The notes under the pieces are model-generated. The model worked only from the letters and a program-made list of their open reading frames with translations, did no database searches and had not been told where the DNA came from. A DNA stretch of 64,000 bases, taken from the NCBI RefSeq assembly GCF_014635665.1, contig NZ_BMDG01000006.1:1-64000 (forward strand), read 5' to 3'. Position 1 is the stretch's first letter; the number at the start of each line of letters is the position of its first letter. A program made the translations under genes and the position numbers. Shown piece after piece: positions 51,450-61,000 of the stretch. This DNA comes from Isoptericola cucumis. GTDB taxonomy: Bacteria > Actinomycetota > Actinomycetes > Actinomycetales > Cellulomonadaceae.

Positions 51450-53120
51450 TCAGCCCTCCGAGGGCGCCTGCGGGGCGGACGAGCCGCCCTCGACCGGGGC
51501 GCCGCCGCGCGTGCGGCGGCGGTTGCGGCTGCGCCGGCGGCGCTGGCCGCCGTCGGCCTGCTCGCCGCCCTGCGGGGCGTCGTCGCGTCGCGACGACGCG
51601 TCCCCGCCACGGCCGCCACGGTCGGAGCCGCCGGAGCCGCCGCGGCCGCCGCGCGACCGGTCGCCGTCACGACGCTCGCCGCCGCGGGACCCACCACGGG
51701 AGCCGCCGTCACGGGAGCCGCCGCGACCGCGGTCGCGCTCGCCGCCGCCCGCGTGCTTGCCGGTCTCGCCGAGGTCCTCGAGCTCCTCCGCGTCGAGCCC
51801 GCCGAGCTTGCGCTTCTCCTTGGGCAGGCGGCCCTTCGTGCCCTCGGGGATGCCGAGGTCGGTGAACAGGTGCGGCGAGCTGGAGTACGTCTCGACCGGC
51901 TCCGGGAAGCCCAGGTCCAGGGTGCGGTCGATGAGCTGCCAGCGCGGCACGTCGTCCCAGTCGACGAACGTCACGGCGGTGCCCTTGTTGCCCGCGCGGC
52001 CGGTGCGGCCGATGCGGTGCAGGTACGTGCGCTCGTCCTCGGGGCACTGGTAGTTGACGACGTGGGTCACGTCGTCGACGTCGATGCCGCGCGCCGCGAC
52101 GTCGGTCGCGACGAGGACGTCGATGTGGCCGTGCCGGAACGCGCGCAGCGCCTGCTCGCGGGCGCCCTGGCCCAGGTCGCCGTGGATGGCGCCGGCCGCG
52201 AAGCCGCGGTCGCGCAGCTCGTCGGAGACCTTCGCCGCCGTGCGCTTGGTGCGGGCGAAGACGATGGTGCGGCCGCGGCCCTCGGCCTGCAGGAGCCGCG
52301 CGAGCACCTCGACCTTGTCGAGCGCGTGGGCGCGGTAGACGACCTGGCGGGTGTTCTTGACGGTGGCGCCCTGGTCGTCCGGCTCGGCCGCACGGATGTG
52401 GGTCGGCTGCGACATGTAGCGGCGGGCCATCGAGACGACGGGGCCGGGCATGGTCGCGGAGAACAGCATCGTGTGCCGCACGGCGGGCGTGCGCGCCAGG
52501 ATCTTCTCGACGTCGGGCAGGAAGCCGAGGTCGAGCATCTCGTCGGCCTCGTCCAGCACGACGGTCTTGGCGCGCGTGAGGTTGAGGTGGCCCTGGTTCA
52601 TCAGGTCGACCATGCGCCCGGGGGTGCCGACGACGACCTCGACGCCGGTGTTGAGCATCTCGATCTGCGGCTCGTACGCGCGGCCGCCGTAGATCTGGGC
52701 GATGCGCACGGAGCGCTTCTTCGAGGCGGTGGCGAGGTCGTTGGCGACCTGGACCGCGAGCTCGCGGGTGGGGGCGACGACCAGGGCCTGCGGCTTGCCC
52801 GGGGCGGGCAGCTCGTCGAAGCCCGGCTCGCCCGGCGCGACGACGCGGTGCAGCAGGGGGACGCCGAAGCCCAGCGTCTTGCCGGTGCCGGTCTTGGCCT
52901 GGCCGATGATGTCGTGGCCCTGCAGGGCCACGGGCAAGGTCATCGCCTGGATGGGGAACGGGTGGGTGATGCCGTGCTCGCGCAGCGCCTCGACGATCTC
53001 GGGGCGGACCCCGAAGTCGGCGAAGCTGACGTCCTGGGCCTGGATCGCGGCCGCGCTGGAGTAGTCGGGGGCGTCGGGCGTGGCGCCCGCCTGGTCAGTG
53101 GTGATGTCGGTGCTGGTCAC
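51450..53120 (-). CDS. DEAD-box RNA helicase with RGG-like tail
   Basis: A 556-residue helicase. All motifs are present: FADFGVRPEIVEALREHGIT with the Q motif PFPIQAM, AKTGTGKTLGFGVPL (I), PTRELAVQV (Ia), VVGTPGRMVDL (Ib), VLDEADEMLDLGF (II), FSATMP (III), IVFARTKRTA (IV), ATDVAARGIDVDDV (V) and HRIGRTGRAG (VI). The last 130 residues are Arg/Gly/Ser/Asp-rich, an RNA-binding tail. GTG start at 53120. Likely an RhlE/DeaD-type helicase in ribosome biogenesis or mRNA decay. The 280-base gap upstream may be a long cold-type leader. Confidence 0.94.
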   Translation of the reverse strand: MTSTDITTDQAGATPDAPDYSSAAAIQAQDVSFADFGVRPEIVEALREHGITHPFPIQAMTLPVALQGHDIIGQAKTGTGKTLGFGVPLLHRVVAPGEPGFDELPAPGKPQALVVAPTRELAVQVANDLATASKKRSVRIAQIYGGRAYEPQIEMLNTGVEVVVGTPGRMVDLMNQGHLNLTRAKTVVLDEADEMLDLGFLPDVEKILARTPAVRHTMLFSATMPGPVVSMARRYMSQPTHIRAAEPDDQGATVKNTRQVVYRAHALDKVEVLARLLQAEGRGRTIVFARTKRTAAKVSDELRDRGFAAGAIHGDLGQGAREQALRAFRHGHIDVLVATDVAARGIDVDDVTHVVNYQCPEDERTYLHRIGRTGRAGNKGTAVTFVDWDDVPRWQLIDRTLDLGFPEPVETYSSSPHLFTDLGIPEGTKGRLPKEKRKLGGLDAEELEDLGETGKHAGGGERDRGRGGSRDGGSRGGSRGGERRDGDRSRGGRGGSGGSDRGGRGGDASSRRDDAPQGGEQADGGQRRRRSRNRRRTRGGAPVEGGSSAPQAPSEG

Positions 53121-53388
53121 TGGTGCCTTCGTGTGCTCGTCGGCGCGCGCGTGCCGCCGGGCCCACCGGTCGAGCCGGGGCCGACGACGGTCGCGCGGAG
53201 CGCCGCGTTGGTCGGCAGCCGATCGTGGAGGAAAGTCGCACGAGCACCGCGGGACGAGGCTCGCGGGTCGGAGCGGTCAGGTCAGCACGTGACGACCGGG
53301 CAACCGAAGTACCCCTCCATCGTACGCGACCGGGCCCTGCACGGGCCGGACGGGCGCCGCCCGCCGTCGGCGGGTCGCGCGCGGCGCC

Positions 53389-53401
53389 TATCCTGACCGC
53401 G
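53389..53401 (+). promoter_or_regulatory. Probable -10 box for a leaderless transcript
   Basis: TATCCT (53389-53394) ends six bases before GTG 53401. This spacing places the transcription start at the start codon, a common actinobacterial arrangement. No -35 box or ribosome-binding site is apparent. Confidence 0.45.
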
Positions 53402-54174
53402 TGGACGAGCAGCGCAGCACACCGGGGACCTGGTCAGGCACGGGCACGACGGGGGGACCGCAGGACCCGGGCGCGGCGGCTCCCGACGCGCTGCTCGAGG
53501 AGCTCGTCGGGCTGGCCGCCTACACGGAGCTGGCGACGTTCGGGCTGCTGGCCAGCCGTTCGGTGGACGCCGTCGACCTGGCGACGCGCCAGACGCTCGC
53601 CGAGGCGGCGGCCGGCAGCCTCGAGCGGCAGGGTCGGCTGCTGGGCCTGGTGGCGGCGGACGGCCGGTCCGCCGCGGCCGTCATGACGCCGTTCGCCGGC
53701 GCCTTCGCCGACTTCGACGCCCGGACGTCGCCGGGGAGCTGGTCCGAGGGCTTGCTGAAGGGGGTCGTGGGGCACGGGGTCGCCCAGGACCTGTGCCGCG
53801 AGCTCGCGGCGGGCCTGTCCGGCGCCGGGTCCGGCGCGTTCGCCCGGGCGTACGACGAGCCCGCTCCCGGCGGGTGGGCCACGACCCTGCTCGCGGACGC
53901 CGCGGCGGGCGACAGCGTGCTGGCCTCACGTCTGGCGCTGTGGGGGCGCCGCGTCGTGGGCGAGGCGCTCGGGCTGGTGCAGACGGTCCTCGGCGAGCAC
54001 CCGAGGCTGGCCCGGCTCGCAGCACGGGCCCGCGCGGCCGGTACCGGCGACGCGGCGGCCGCCCCCGGCACGACGACGGAGCCAGGTCAGGACGCGGACG
54101 TCCTGGCCTGGCTCCTGCAGCGGCTGACGGCCGAGCACACCCGGCGGATGGACCGCCTCGGGCTGGCCGCCTGA
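53401..54174 (+). CDS. Ferritin-like-fold protein
   Basis: A 257-residue, mainly helical, Ala-rich protein starting at GTG 53401. LEELVGLAAYTELATFGLLA and LQRLTAEHTRRMDRLGL supply the sparse Glu/His positions of the ferritin-like (MiaE/diiron-like) domain of actinobacterial orthologues that stand beside DUF3107 and a DEAD-box helicase, as around Rv3208A-Rv3211 of M. tuberculosis. Metal binding is uncertain, because only part of a carboxylate/His set is visible. Confidence 0.72.
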   Translation: MDEQRSTPGTWSGTGTTGGPQDPGAAAPDALLEELVGLAAYTELATFGLLASRSVDAVDLATRQTLAEAAAGSLERQGRLLGLVAADGRSAAAVMTPFAGAFADFDARTSPGSWSEGLLKGVVGHGVAQDLCRELAAGLSGAGSGAFARAYDEPAPGGWATTLLADAAAGDSVLASRLALWGRRVVGEALGLVQTVLGEHPRLARLAARARAAGTGDAAAAPGTTTEPGQDADVLAWLLQRLTAEHTRRMDRLGLAA

Positions 54175-54211
54175 GCCGCTGCCTCGTCGTGCACCTGGCG
54201 GTGCGCGGTGG

Positions 54212-54436
54212 TCAGAGCGAGCCGAAGCCCACGGGGCGCTGCTCCTCGGCACCGATCTCGACGTAGCCGATCGTGGCCGTCGGCACGATGATGCGCCGGC
54301 CACGGGTGTCGGTGAGCTCCAGCGTGCCGCTGTCGGCGAGGGCGTCCTGGACGGCCTTCGCCACGTCGTCGGCCGGCTGTTCGGTCTCGACCACCAGCTC
54401 GCGCGCCAGGTTCTGCACACCGATCGTGATCTCCAC
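54212..54436 (-). CDS. DUF3107 protein
   Basis: A 74-residue protein from GTG 54436, with AAGGAG before it. It begins VEITIGVQNLARELVVETEQ and carries the DUF3107 core LELTDTRGRRIIVPTATIGYVEIG. Such small ATP-binding-associated proteins (for example TB9.4/Rv3208A) are conserved across actinobacteria next to a ferritin-like protein and the AdnAB genes. Function unknown. Longer upstream frames on this strand are only the complement of the adnA-like gene. Confidence 0.9.
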   Translation of the reverse strand: MEITIGVQNLARELVVETEQPADDVAKAVQDALADSGTLELTDTRGRRIIVPTATIGYVEIGAEEQRPVGFGSL

Positions 54437-54625
54437 GTTGACTCCTTCGCGAGCGACGCCGCCGTGTGCGGCGCCGGGTGGTAGGGACGCCCCGATCCTA
54501 TGCAGGACGGACCGCTGCGGCGGCGTCGTCCGCGCAGGGTGAACGCGCCCGGCGCTCCAGCGAGGCGGCGCGAGGGGGTCGCGGGCCGGCCGCGGCTGTC
54601 GGAGGCCTGTGGTCGAATCGGCCCC

Positions 54626-57600
54626 GTGACATCCGCAGCACCGGTCCGCCTCGCCCCGCCGCCGCCCGCCCGCGACGGCGCGGCGCTCGTCCTGGACGAG
54701 ACCCAGGCGGCCGCGGTCGAGACGGCCCGCAGCGCGCCCGTCACGCTCGTGGTCGGCGCTGCCGGGACCGGGCGGACCACGGTGGCGCGGAGCGTCGCGG
54801 TGGAGGCGGTCGCGGCGGGCGCCGACCCGTCCCGCGTCCTGGTCCTCGCGGCGTCGCGACGCGGGGCTGCCCGGCTGCGCGACGAGGTCGCCGCCGGCGC
54901 GGGCCGCACGATCGGCGCGCCGATGGTGCGCACCGCGGCGTCCGCGGCGTTCTCGGTGCTGCGGCACCGCGAGGTGGCCCTCGGCGAGCCCGTGCCCACC
55001 CTCGTCTCCGGCCCGGAGCAGGACCTGGTGCTCGCGGAGCTGCTGGAGGGGCACCTGTCCGGCGAGGGGTCGGACCTCCGGCTGCCGCCGGACCTGCCCG
55101 CCGAGGCCCTCGGCCTGCGGGGGTTGCGCCAGGAGCTGCGCGACCTGCTGATGCGTGCCGCCGAGCGGGGCCTGGGTCCGGTGGACCTCGACGCGCTGGG
55201 CCGCCGCCACGGCCGCCCGGAGTGGGTGATGGCGGCGCAGCTGTACGAGGAGTACCTGGACGTCACGACCCTCCGGGTCGGCACGCCCGACTCCGGCGCC
55301 CGGTACGACCCGGCCGGGGTGGTGGACGAGGCCGCGCACGCGCTGGAGGCGTGGGAGCAGGAGCTCCCCGAGGTGCCGCGGCCCACCTGGGACCTCGTGG
55401 TGGTCGACGACTACCAGGAGGCGACCGTCGCGACGGCCCGGCTGCTGCACGTGCTGCACGACACCGGGGCCCGGCTCGTCCTGCTGGCCGACCCCGACTC
55501 GGCGGTGCAGGGCTTCCGCGGTGCCGCGCCGGGCCTCGTCGGCCGGGCGTCCGCCCCCGCACGGCCCGGCGCCGTGGGGGCCTTCGACGCCCGGACCGTC
55601 GTGCTGGGCACGGCCTGGCGCCAGCCGGAGCCGCTGCGCGAGGCCACCCGCGCCGTGACCGCGCGCATCGCCACGGTCTCCGGCGCGCTGCACCGCGGGG
55701 CGTCGGCGCGGCCCGCGGCTGCCCCGGACGAGGCCCCGGACGGCGCCCCGGACGGCGCCGACGAGCGGCCTCACGACGACGCCGCGCCCGCGGCCGAGGC
55801 CGACGGGGCCGTAGGAGACGGCCCGGCGGGCGAGGGCGACGTGCCGGCGGCCGGCGCGGCACCGGTCGGGCTCGAGGCGGCGGTGCTGGCGGGGCCGGCG
55901 CAGGAGGCCGCGTTCGTGGCCCGGCAGCTGCGTGCCGAGCACCTGCTGCACGGCACGCCCTGGGAGCGGATGGCGGTCGTCGCGCGCAGCGGTGACCGGC
56001 TCTCCTCGCTGCGGCGCGACCTGGTGGCCGCGTCGGTGCCGGTCGCGCTGCTCGGTTCCGACCTGCCGCTGCGCGACGAGCCGGCCGTCGCGCCGCTGCT
56101 CGCGGCCCTGCGCGTGTGCGCCGGGGACGGCGGCCTCGACCGGATGCTCGCGGCCGAGCTCGGGGAGCCGTCCTCCGCCCTGGACGCCGAGACGGCGGCC
56201 CTGCTGCTCACGTCGCCGGTCGGCGGCCTCGACGCGGTCGCGCTGCGCAGGCTGCGCCGCGCCCTGCGCGCGGAGGAGCTCGCGGGCGGCGGCGGTCGCT
56301 CGTCCGACGCCCTGCTCGTCGAGGTGCTCGACGACCCGGCGCGCGCCGAGACGCTGCCCGCGCCGGTGCGCCGCGGCCCGGTCGTCGTCGCACGCGTCCT
56401 CGCGGCGGGCCGGGCGGCCGCCGCGGCACCGGGCGCGACCGCGCAGACGGTGCTGTGGGCGGTGTGGGCGGCCACGGGCCTGGCGGACCGCTGGCGCGAC
56501 ATGGCGCTGTCGGGCGGCCCCGCGGGGGTGCGCGCGGACCGCGACCTGGACGCCGTGCTGGCGCTGTTCCGTGCGGCGGAGACGTACGTCGACCGGATGC
56601 CGGGCGCGCCCGTCGTGGCGTTCGTCGACTACCTGGCGTCGCAGGACCTGCCCGCCGACTCGCTCGCCGCCGGCGCCGTCGGGGCCCGCGCGGTCGAGGC
56701 GCTCACCCCGGCCGGTGCCGCGGGCCGGGAGTGGGACGTCGTGGCGGTCGTGGGCGTGCAGGACGGCGTGTGGCCGGACCTGCGGCTGCGCGACTCCCTG
56801 CTGGGGTCGCAGGCCCTCGTCGAGCTGCTCGCCGGCCGGTCCGAGGACGCGCAGGGCGTGGGCGCGGAGGCCCGGCGGCAGGTCCTCGCCGACGAGCTGC
56901 GTGCCTTCGCCGTCGCGGTGTCCCGCGCCCGGCGCCGGCTGATCGTCACGGCGGTCGAGGACGCCGAGGACGCGCCGTCGGCGTTCCTCGACCTGGTCGC
57001 GCCGCCCGACGGCCCGGGCGGGGAGCACCGGGGCGAGGGCCCGCGGCGCGTGAACGTGGGGCCGCCGCTCGACCTGCGGGGCGTCGTGGCCGCGGCGCGC
57101 GCGGAGCTCGTGCAGGCGGTGAGCAGGGGAGAGGCGGCCGGGACGGCCGACGGCGCGTCCGCGACCGGGGACGACACGCGGGCCCCGCGCACCCGCACCG
57201 CGGCCGCCCTGCTGGCCGACCTCGCGGCGTCGGGCGTCGCGGAGGCCGACCCCCGCACCTGGTACGGCGTCGCGGCCACCTCCAGCGACGCGCCCCTGTG
57301 GGGGCCGGACGACCTGGTCACCGTGTCGCCGTCGAAGGTCGAGACGGTGTCGACCTGTGCGCTGCGCTGGGCGTTCGAGTCCGCGGGAGCGACCGCGCCC
57401 GACGCGACCCACCAGACGCTCGGCACGCTCGTCCACGAGATCGCCGAGGCGCTGCCGGACGCTCCGCTGCACCGGCTGCGCGCCGAGCTGGACCGGCGGT
57501 GGCCCGAGCTCGCGCTGGGGGAGGGCTGGCCGGCGCTGCAGCTGCGGCGCCGCGCCGAGCAGATGATCGAGCGTCTCGCGGCGTACTACGCCGACGCCGG

Positions 57601-58063
57601 CGACGCGCTGCTGGTCGAGCCGGCCTTCGAGCTCACCACGGGCCGCGCGCGGCTGCGGGGCAAGATCGACCGCGTCGAGGAAGCGGGCGACGACGCCGTC
57701 GTGGTGGCCGACCTGAAGACCGGCCGGACGGCGCCGTCGCGGGCCAAGGCGGCGGAGCACCCGCAGCTCGGCGCGTACCAGCTCGCCGTCACCGAGGGAG
57801 CGCTCGACCTGCCGCTCGGCACGCGCAGCGCCGGGGCCCGGCTCGTCTACGTCGGCACGCCGACGGTCGCGCCGTCCGTGCGGGCGCAGCCCGGCCTGGA
57901 CGTCGCCGCCGACGGGTCCAGCTGGGCCCGCGCGCTGGTGGAGGGCGCCGCGGACACCATGGCGTCCGCCCGGTTCACTGCGCACGAGAACGACCTGTGC
58001 ACCGTCTGCCCGGTGCGGCGGTCGTGCCCTGTGCAGCCCGAGGGAAGGAACGTGATCGGATGA
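54626..58063 (+). CDS. adnA: AdnA-like UvrD-family helicase/RecB-type nuclease subunit
   Basis: A 1145-residue protein from GTG 54626. The N-terminal UvrD-like motor has LDETQAAAVETA and the P-loop GAAGTGRTT (44-52), in which Arg50 replaces the catalytic Lys. Motif II is VVVDDYQEA instead of DEYQD. Motif VI-like VAVSRARRRLIV is retained. The C-terminal nuclease carries DLKTGRT, and four Cys (STCALRW and CTVCPVRRSCP) form the iron-sulfur clasp seen in AddB/AdnA. In mycobacteria AdnA is the weaker motor of the AdnAB end-resection complex, which the degenerate P-loop fits. The stop overlaps the adnB-like start by four bases. Confidence 0.9.
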   Translation: MTSAAPVRLAPPPPARDGAALVLDETQAAAVETARSAPVTLVVGAAGTGRTTVARSVAVEAVAAGADPSRVLVLAASRRGAARLRDEVAAGAGRTIGAPMVRTAASAAFSVLRHREVALGEPVPTLVSGPEQDLVLAELLEGHLSGEGSDLRLPPDLPAEALGLRGLRQELRDLLMRAAERGLGPVDLDALGRRHGRPEWVMAAQLYEEYLDVTTLRVGTPDSGARYDPAGVVDEAAHALEAWEQELPEVPRPTWDLVVVDDYQEATVATARLLHVLHDTGARLVLLADPDSAVQGFRGAAPGLVGRASAPARPGAVGAFDARTVVLGTAWRQPEPLREATRAVTARIATVSGALHRGASARPAAAPDEAPDGAPDGADERPHDDAAPAAEADGAVGDGPAGEGDVPAAGAAPVGLEAAVLAGPAQEAAFVARQLRAEHLLHGTPWERMAVVARSGDRLSSLRRDLVAASVPVALLGSDLPLRDEPAVAPLLAALRVCAGDGGLDRMLAAELGEPSSALDAETAALLLTSPVGGLDAVALRRLRRALRAEELAGGGGRSSDALLVEVLDDPARAETLPAPVRRGPVVVARVLAAGRAAAAAPGATAQTVLWAVWAATGLADRWRDMALSGGPAGVRADRDLDAVLALFRAAETYVDRMPGAPVVAFVDYLASQDLPADSLAAGAVGARAVEALTPAGAAGREWDVVAVVGVQDGVWPDLRLRDSLLGSQALVELLAGRSEDAQGVGAEARRQVLADELRAFAVAVSRARRRLIVTAVEDAEDAPSAFLDLVAPPDGPGGEHRGEGPRRVNVGPPLDLRGVVAAARAELVQAVSRGEAAGTADGASATGDDTRAPRTRTAAALLADLAASGVAEADPRTWYGVAATSSDAPLWGPDDLVTVSPSKVETVSTCALRWAFESAGATAPDATHQTLGTLVHEIAEALPDAPLHRLRAELDRRWPELALGEGWPALQLRRRAEQMIERLAAYYADAGDALLVEPAFELTTGRARLRGKIDRVEEAGDDAVVVADLKTGRTAPSRAKAAEHPQLGAYQLAVTEGALDLPLGTRSAGARLVYVGTPTVAPSVRAQPGLDVAADGSSWARALVEGAADTMASARFTAHENDLCTVCPVRRSCPVQPEGRNVIG

Positions 58064-61000
58064 CCGGCCCGGCAGAGCCCGGCCCGCGGCGCGAGGACGG
58101 AGCGCCCGAGGACCCCCTCGGCCAGGACGCCGAGTGGCTCGCCCTCGGTGCCCCGGACCGCGAGGGGCAGCTCGGCTTCCCCGAGCTGGCCGGCCTCGTC
58201 GAGGCGGCCGTCGGCGACCGGCCGGAGCGGGGCGGCGACGGCGTCCCCGGGGAGCCCGACCCGCGCGCCGCCGCGCCGGCGCTATCGGCGCGCGAGATCG
58301 CGCGGCTGCTGGGCCGCCCGGAGCCCACCGACGAGCAGGTGGCGGTCATCGAGGCGCCGCTCGAGCCCGTGCTCGTGGTCGCGGGCGCAGGGTCGGGCAA
58401 GACGGAGACGATGGCGGCGCGCGTGGTGTGGCTCATCGCCAACGACCTCGCCGCGCCCGAGGAGGTGCTGGGCCTGACGTTCACCCGCAAGGCGGCCGGC
58501 GAGCTGACCACGCGGGTCCAGTCGCGCCTGGCGCAGCTCGCCCGCGCCCAGGGCCGCCCGGCGTCCGGCCTGGACCTGCTGGCCCGGCCGACCGTCGCGA
58601 CCTACAACGCGTACGCGGCGTCGCTGGTGGCCGACCACGGGCTGCGCCTGGGGATCGAGCCCGGCTCGCGGCTGCTCGGAGAGGCCAACCAGTGGCAGCT
58701 CGCCGCCCAGGTCGTCGAGTCGTGGGCCGACGACCTCGGCACGGACCGGGCCGTGAGCACCGTCGTCGGCGCGGTGATCGGGCTCTCGGGTGCGCTGGGG
58801 GAGCACCTGCTGGGCGTCGACGACGCGCGCGACGGGATGCTCGACGTCGCGGCGCACCTGGAGTCGTTGCCGCTCGGGCCGCGCCAGAAGAAGCGGACCA
58901 AGGAGATCCAGGGCCTGATCGACTCGCTCGGCGAGCGGGCCCGGCTGCTCGACCTCGTCGCGGAGTACCGGCGGCGCAAGCGGGCCACGGACTCGCTCGA
59001 CTTCGGCGACCAGATCGCCTACGCCGCCGAGCTCGCCCGCACCGTCCCGGCGGTGGGGGCGACCGAGCGCTCCCGGTTCCGCGTCGTGCTGCTCGACGAG
59101 TACCAGGACACGTCGTACGCCCAGGTCGAGCTCCTCGCCGGGCTGTTCGCCGGCGGGCACGCGGTGACGGCGGTCGGCGACCCGCACCAGTCGATCTACG
59201 GGTGGCGCGGCGCGTCGGCGTCGGGGCTCGCCCGGTTCCCGGCGCGGTTCCGCACCCTCGGCGGCGCGCCCGCGGCCGTGCGCTACCTCAGCACGTCGTG
59301 GCGCAACGACGCCGCGGTGCTCGGCGCCGCGAACGTCGCCGCTGCGCCCCTGCGCGAGCAGGCCCGGCAGCTCGGCACGGGCGTCGACGTCCCGCCGCTG
59401 GACCTGCGGCCCGGCGCGGGCGCCGGCGGGGTGCGGGCGCACGTCGCCGCGACGAGCGAGGAGGAGGCCGAGGCGGTCGCCGAGTTCGTCGCGGCCCGCT
59501 GGCGCCGTGGGGCGCGGCCCGACGCCTCCGACCGGGTGACCGCGGCGGTGCTGTGCCGGGCGCGGTCGCAGTTCGCCGCGGTCGAGGTGGCGCTGCGGCG
59601 TCGTGGCCTGCCGGTCGAGGTCGTGGGCCTGGGCGGCCTGCTGTCCACCCCCGAGGTCGTGGACGTCGTGGCGCTGCTGGAGGCCGTGCACGACCCGTCG
59701 CGCGGCGACTCGCTGCTGCGGCTGCTCGCCGGCCCGCGGGTCGCGCTGGGCGCGGCCGACCTCCACGCCCTCGGGTCGTGGGCGGCCGACCTCGCCCGCG
59801 CCGACGGCGCCCGGCCGGCCCCCGCCTCGACCGCGGCGGACGACGACGCGCCGGACGGCGGTGCGCCGACGGTGATCGAGGGCGACGTGGTCGACCACCG
59901 GTCGATCGTCGACGCCCTCGACGACCTGCCGGAGCCGGGCCGGGCGGCCCGCGACGGGCGGGTGCTGTCGTCCGACGGCCACCGCCGCCTGACGGCCCTG
60001 GCCAGGCTGCTGCGCGAGCTGCGCGGCCTCACGTACCTCTCGCTGCCGGAGCTGGTGGTCCAGGCCGAGCGCGCCCTCGGGCTGGACGTCGAGGTCGCGA
60101 CGGCGCAGGTGCTCGCGGAGGTCCTCGCGCCGGCGGGCGGGGGAGCGGCGGCCCCGGGCGTGAGCCTGCGGGGGCGCGAGCACCTCGACGCGTTCCGCGA
60201 CGTCGCCGCGTCGTTCGCCCAGTCGGCGGACGTGGCGACGCTCGGGGCGTTCCTCGCCTGGCTGGGCGTCGCGGACGACCAGGAGCGCGGCCTCGACATG
60301 CCGGTCCGCGAGCCCGACCCGGACGCCGTCCAGGTCATCACCGCGCACGCGGCCAAGGGACTGGAGTGGGACGTCGTCGCGGTCCCCGGCCTCGTCGACG
60401 GGATCTTCCCGTCCCAGGCGGAGTCCTCGGGCGGCCGGGCCGACAGCGGGTGGCTCACCGCGCCCGCGTCGCTGCCGTTCCACCTGCGGGGCGACGCCGA
60501 GGACCTCCCCGAGTTCGCGTGGGCGGGGGCGAGCGACACGAAGGACCTCGCCGCCCGCCGCGACGAGTTCCGGGCCGACTGCGGGGCGCACCGGCTGGCG
60601 GAGGAGCGGCGCCTCGCCTACGTCGCGTTCACCCGGGCGCGGCGCGAGCTGCTCCTCACGGCGCACTGGTGGGGCACCGGCAGCAGCCCGCGGCGGGTGT
60701 CGCCCTTCCTCGCCGAGCTGGCCGAGGCCGGCGTGGTCGACGCTGCCGGCTGGGTACCGGCGCCCGACCCCACGGGCACCAACCCGCGTGACGCCCTGGA
60801 CGTCAGCGGCACGTGGCCCGCGCCCGAGCCGTCGGGTCCGGCCGCGCCGGGCGAACCGGCGTCGGAGGGGGACACGAACCTGCCGGCGAGCACCGCAGGG
60901 CCGACGCCACCAGGGCCGCGCGAGGTGCTGCGGGAGTCCGCCGCGTGGGTCGACGACGCCGTCCGCGCGGGAGGCGGCGCGACGACGGGCGTGCTGCACG

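Noticed and set aside
54212-57985. Very long minus-strand open frame of more than 1200 codons opposite the adnA-like gene
   Set aside because: It is the complement of a well-supported helicase/nuclease gene. Its translation is Arg/Gly/Ala-rich without domains, as expected from GC-rich antisense frames. Only its last 74 codons (DUF3107) are real.
54626-58063. Pseudogene status for the adnA-like gene because of the P-loop change
   Set aside because: The frame is intact over 1145 codons, and the nuclease and four-Cys motifs are conserved. A weak AdnA motor is known from mycobacteria.
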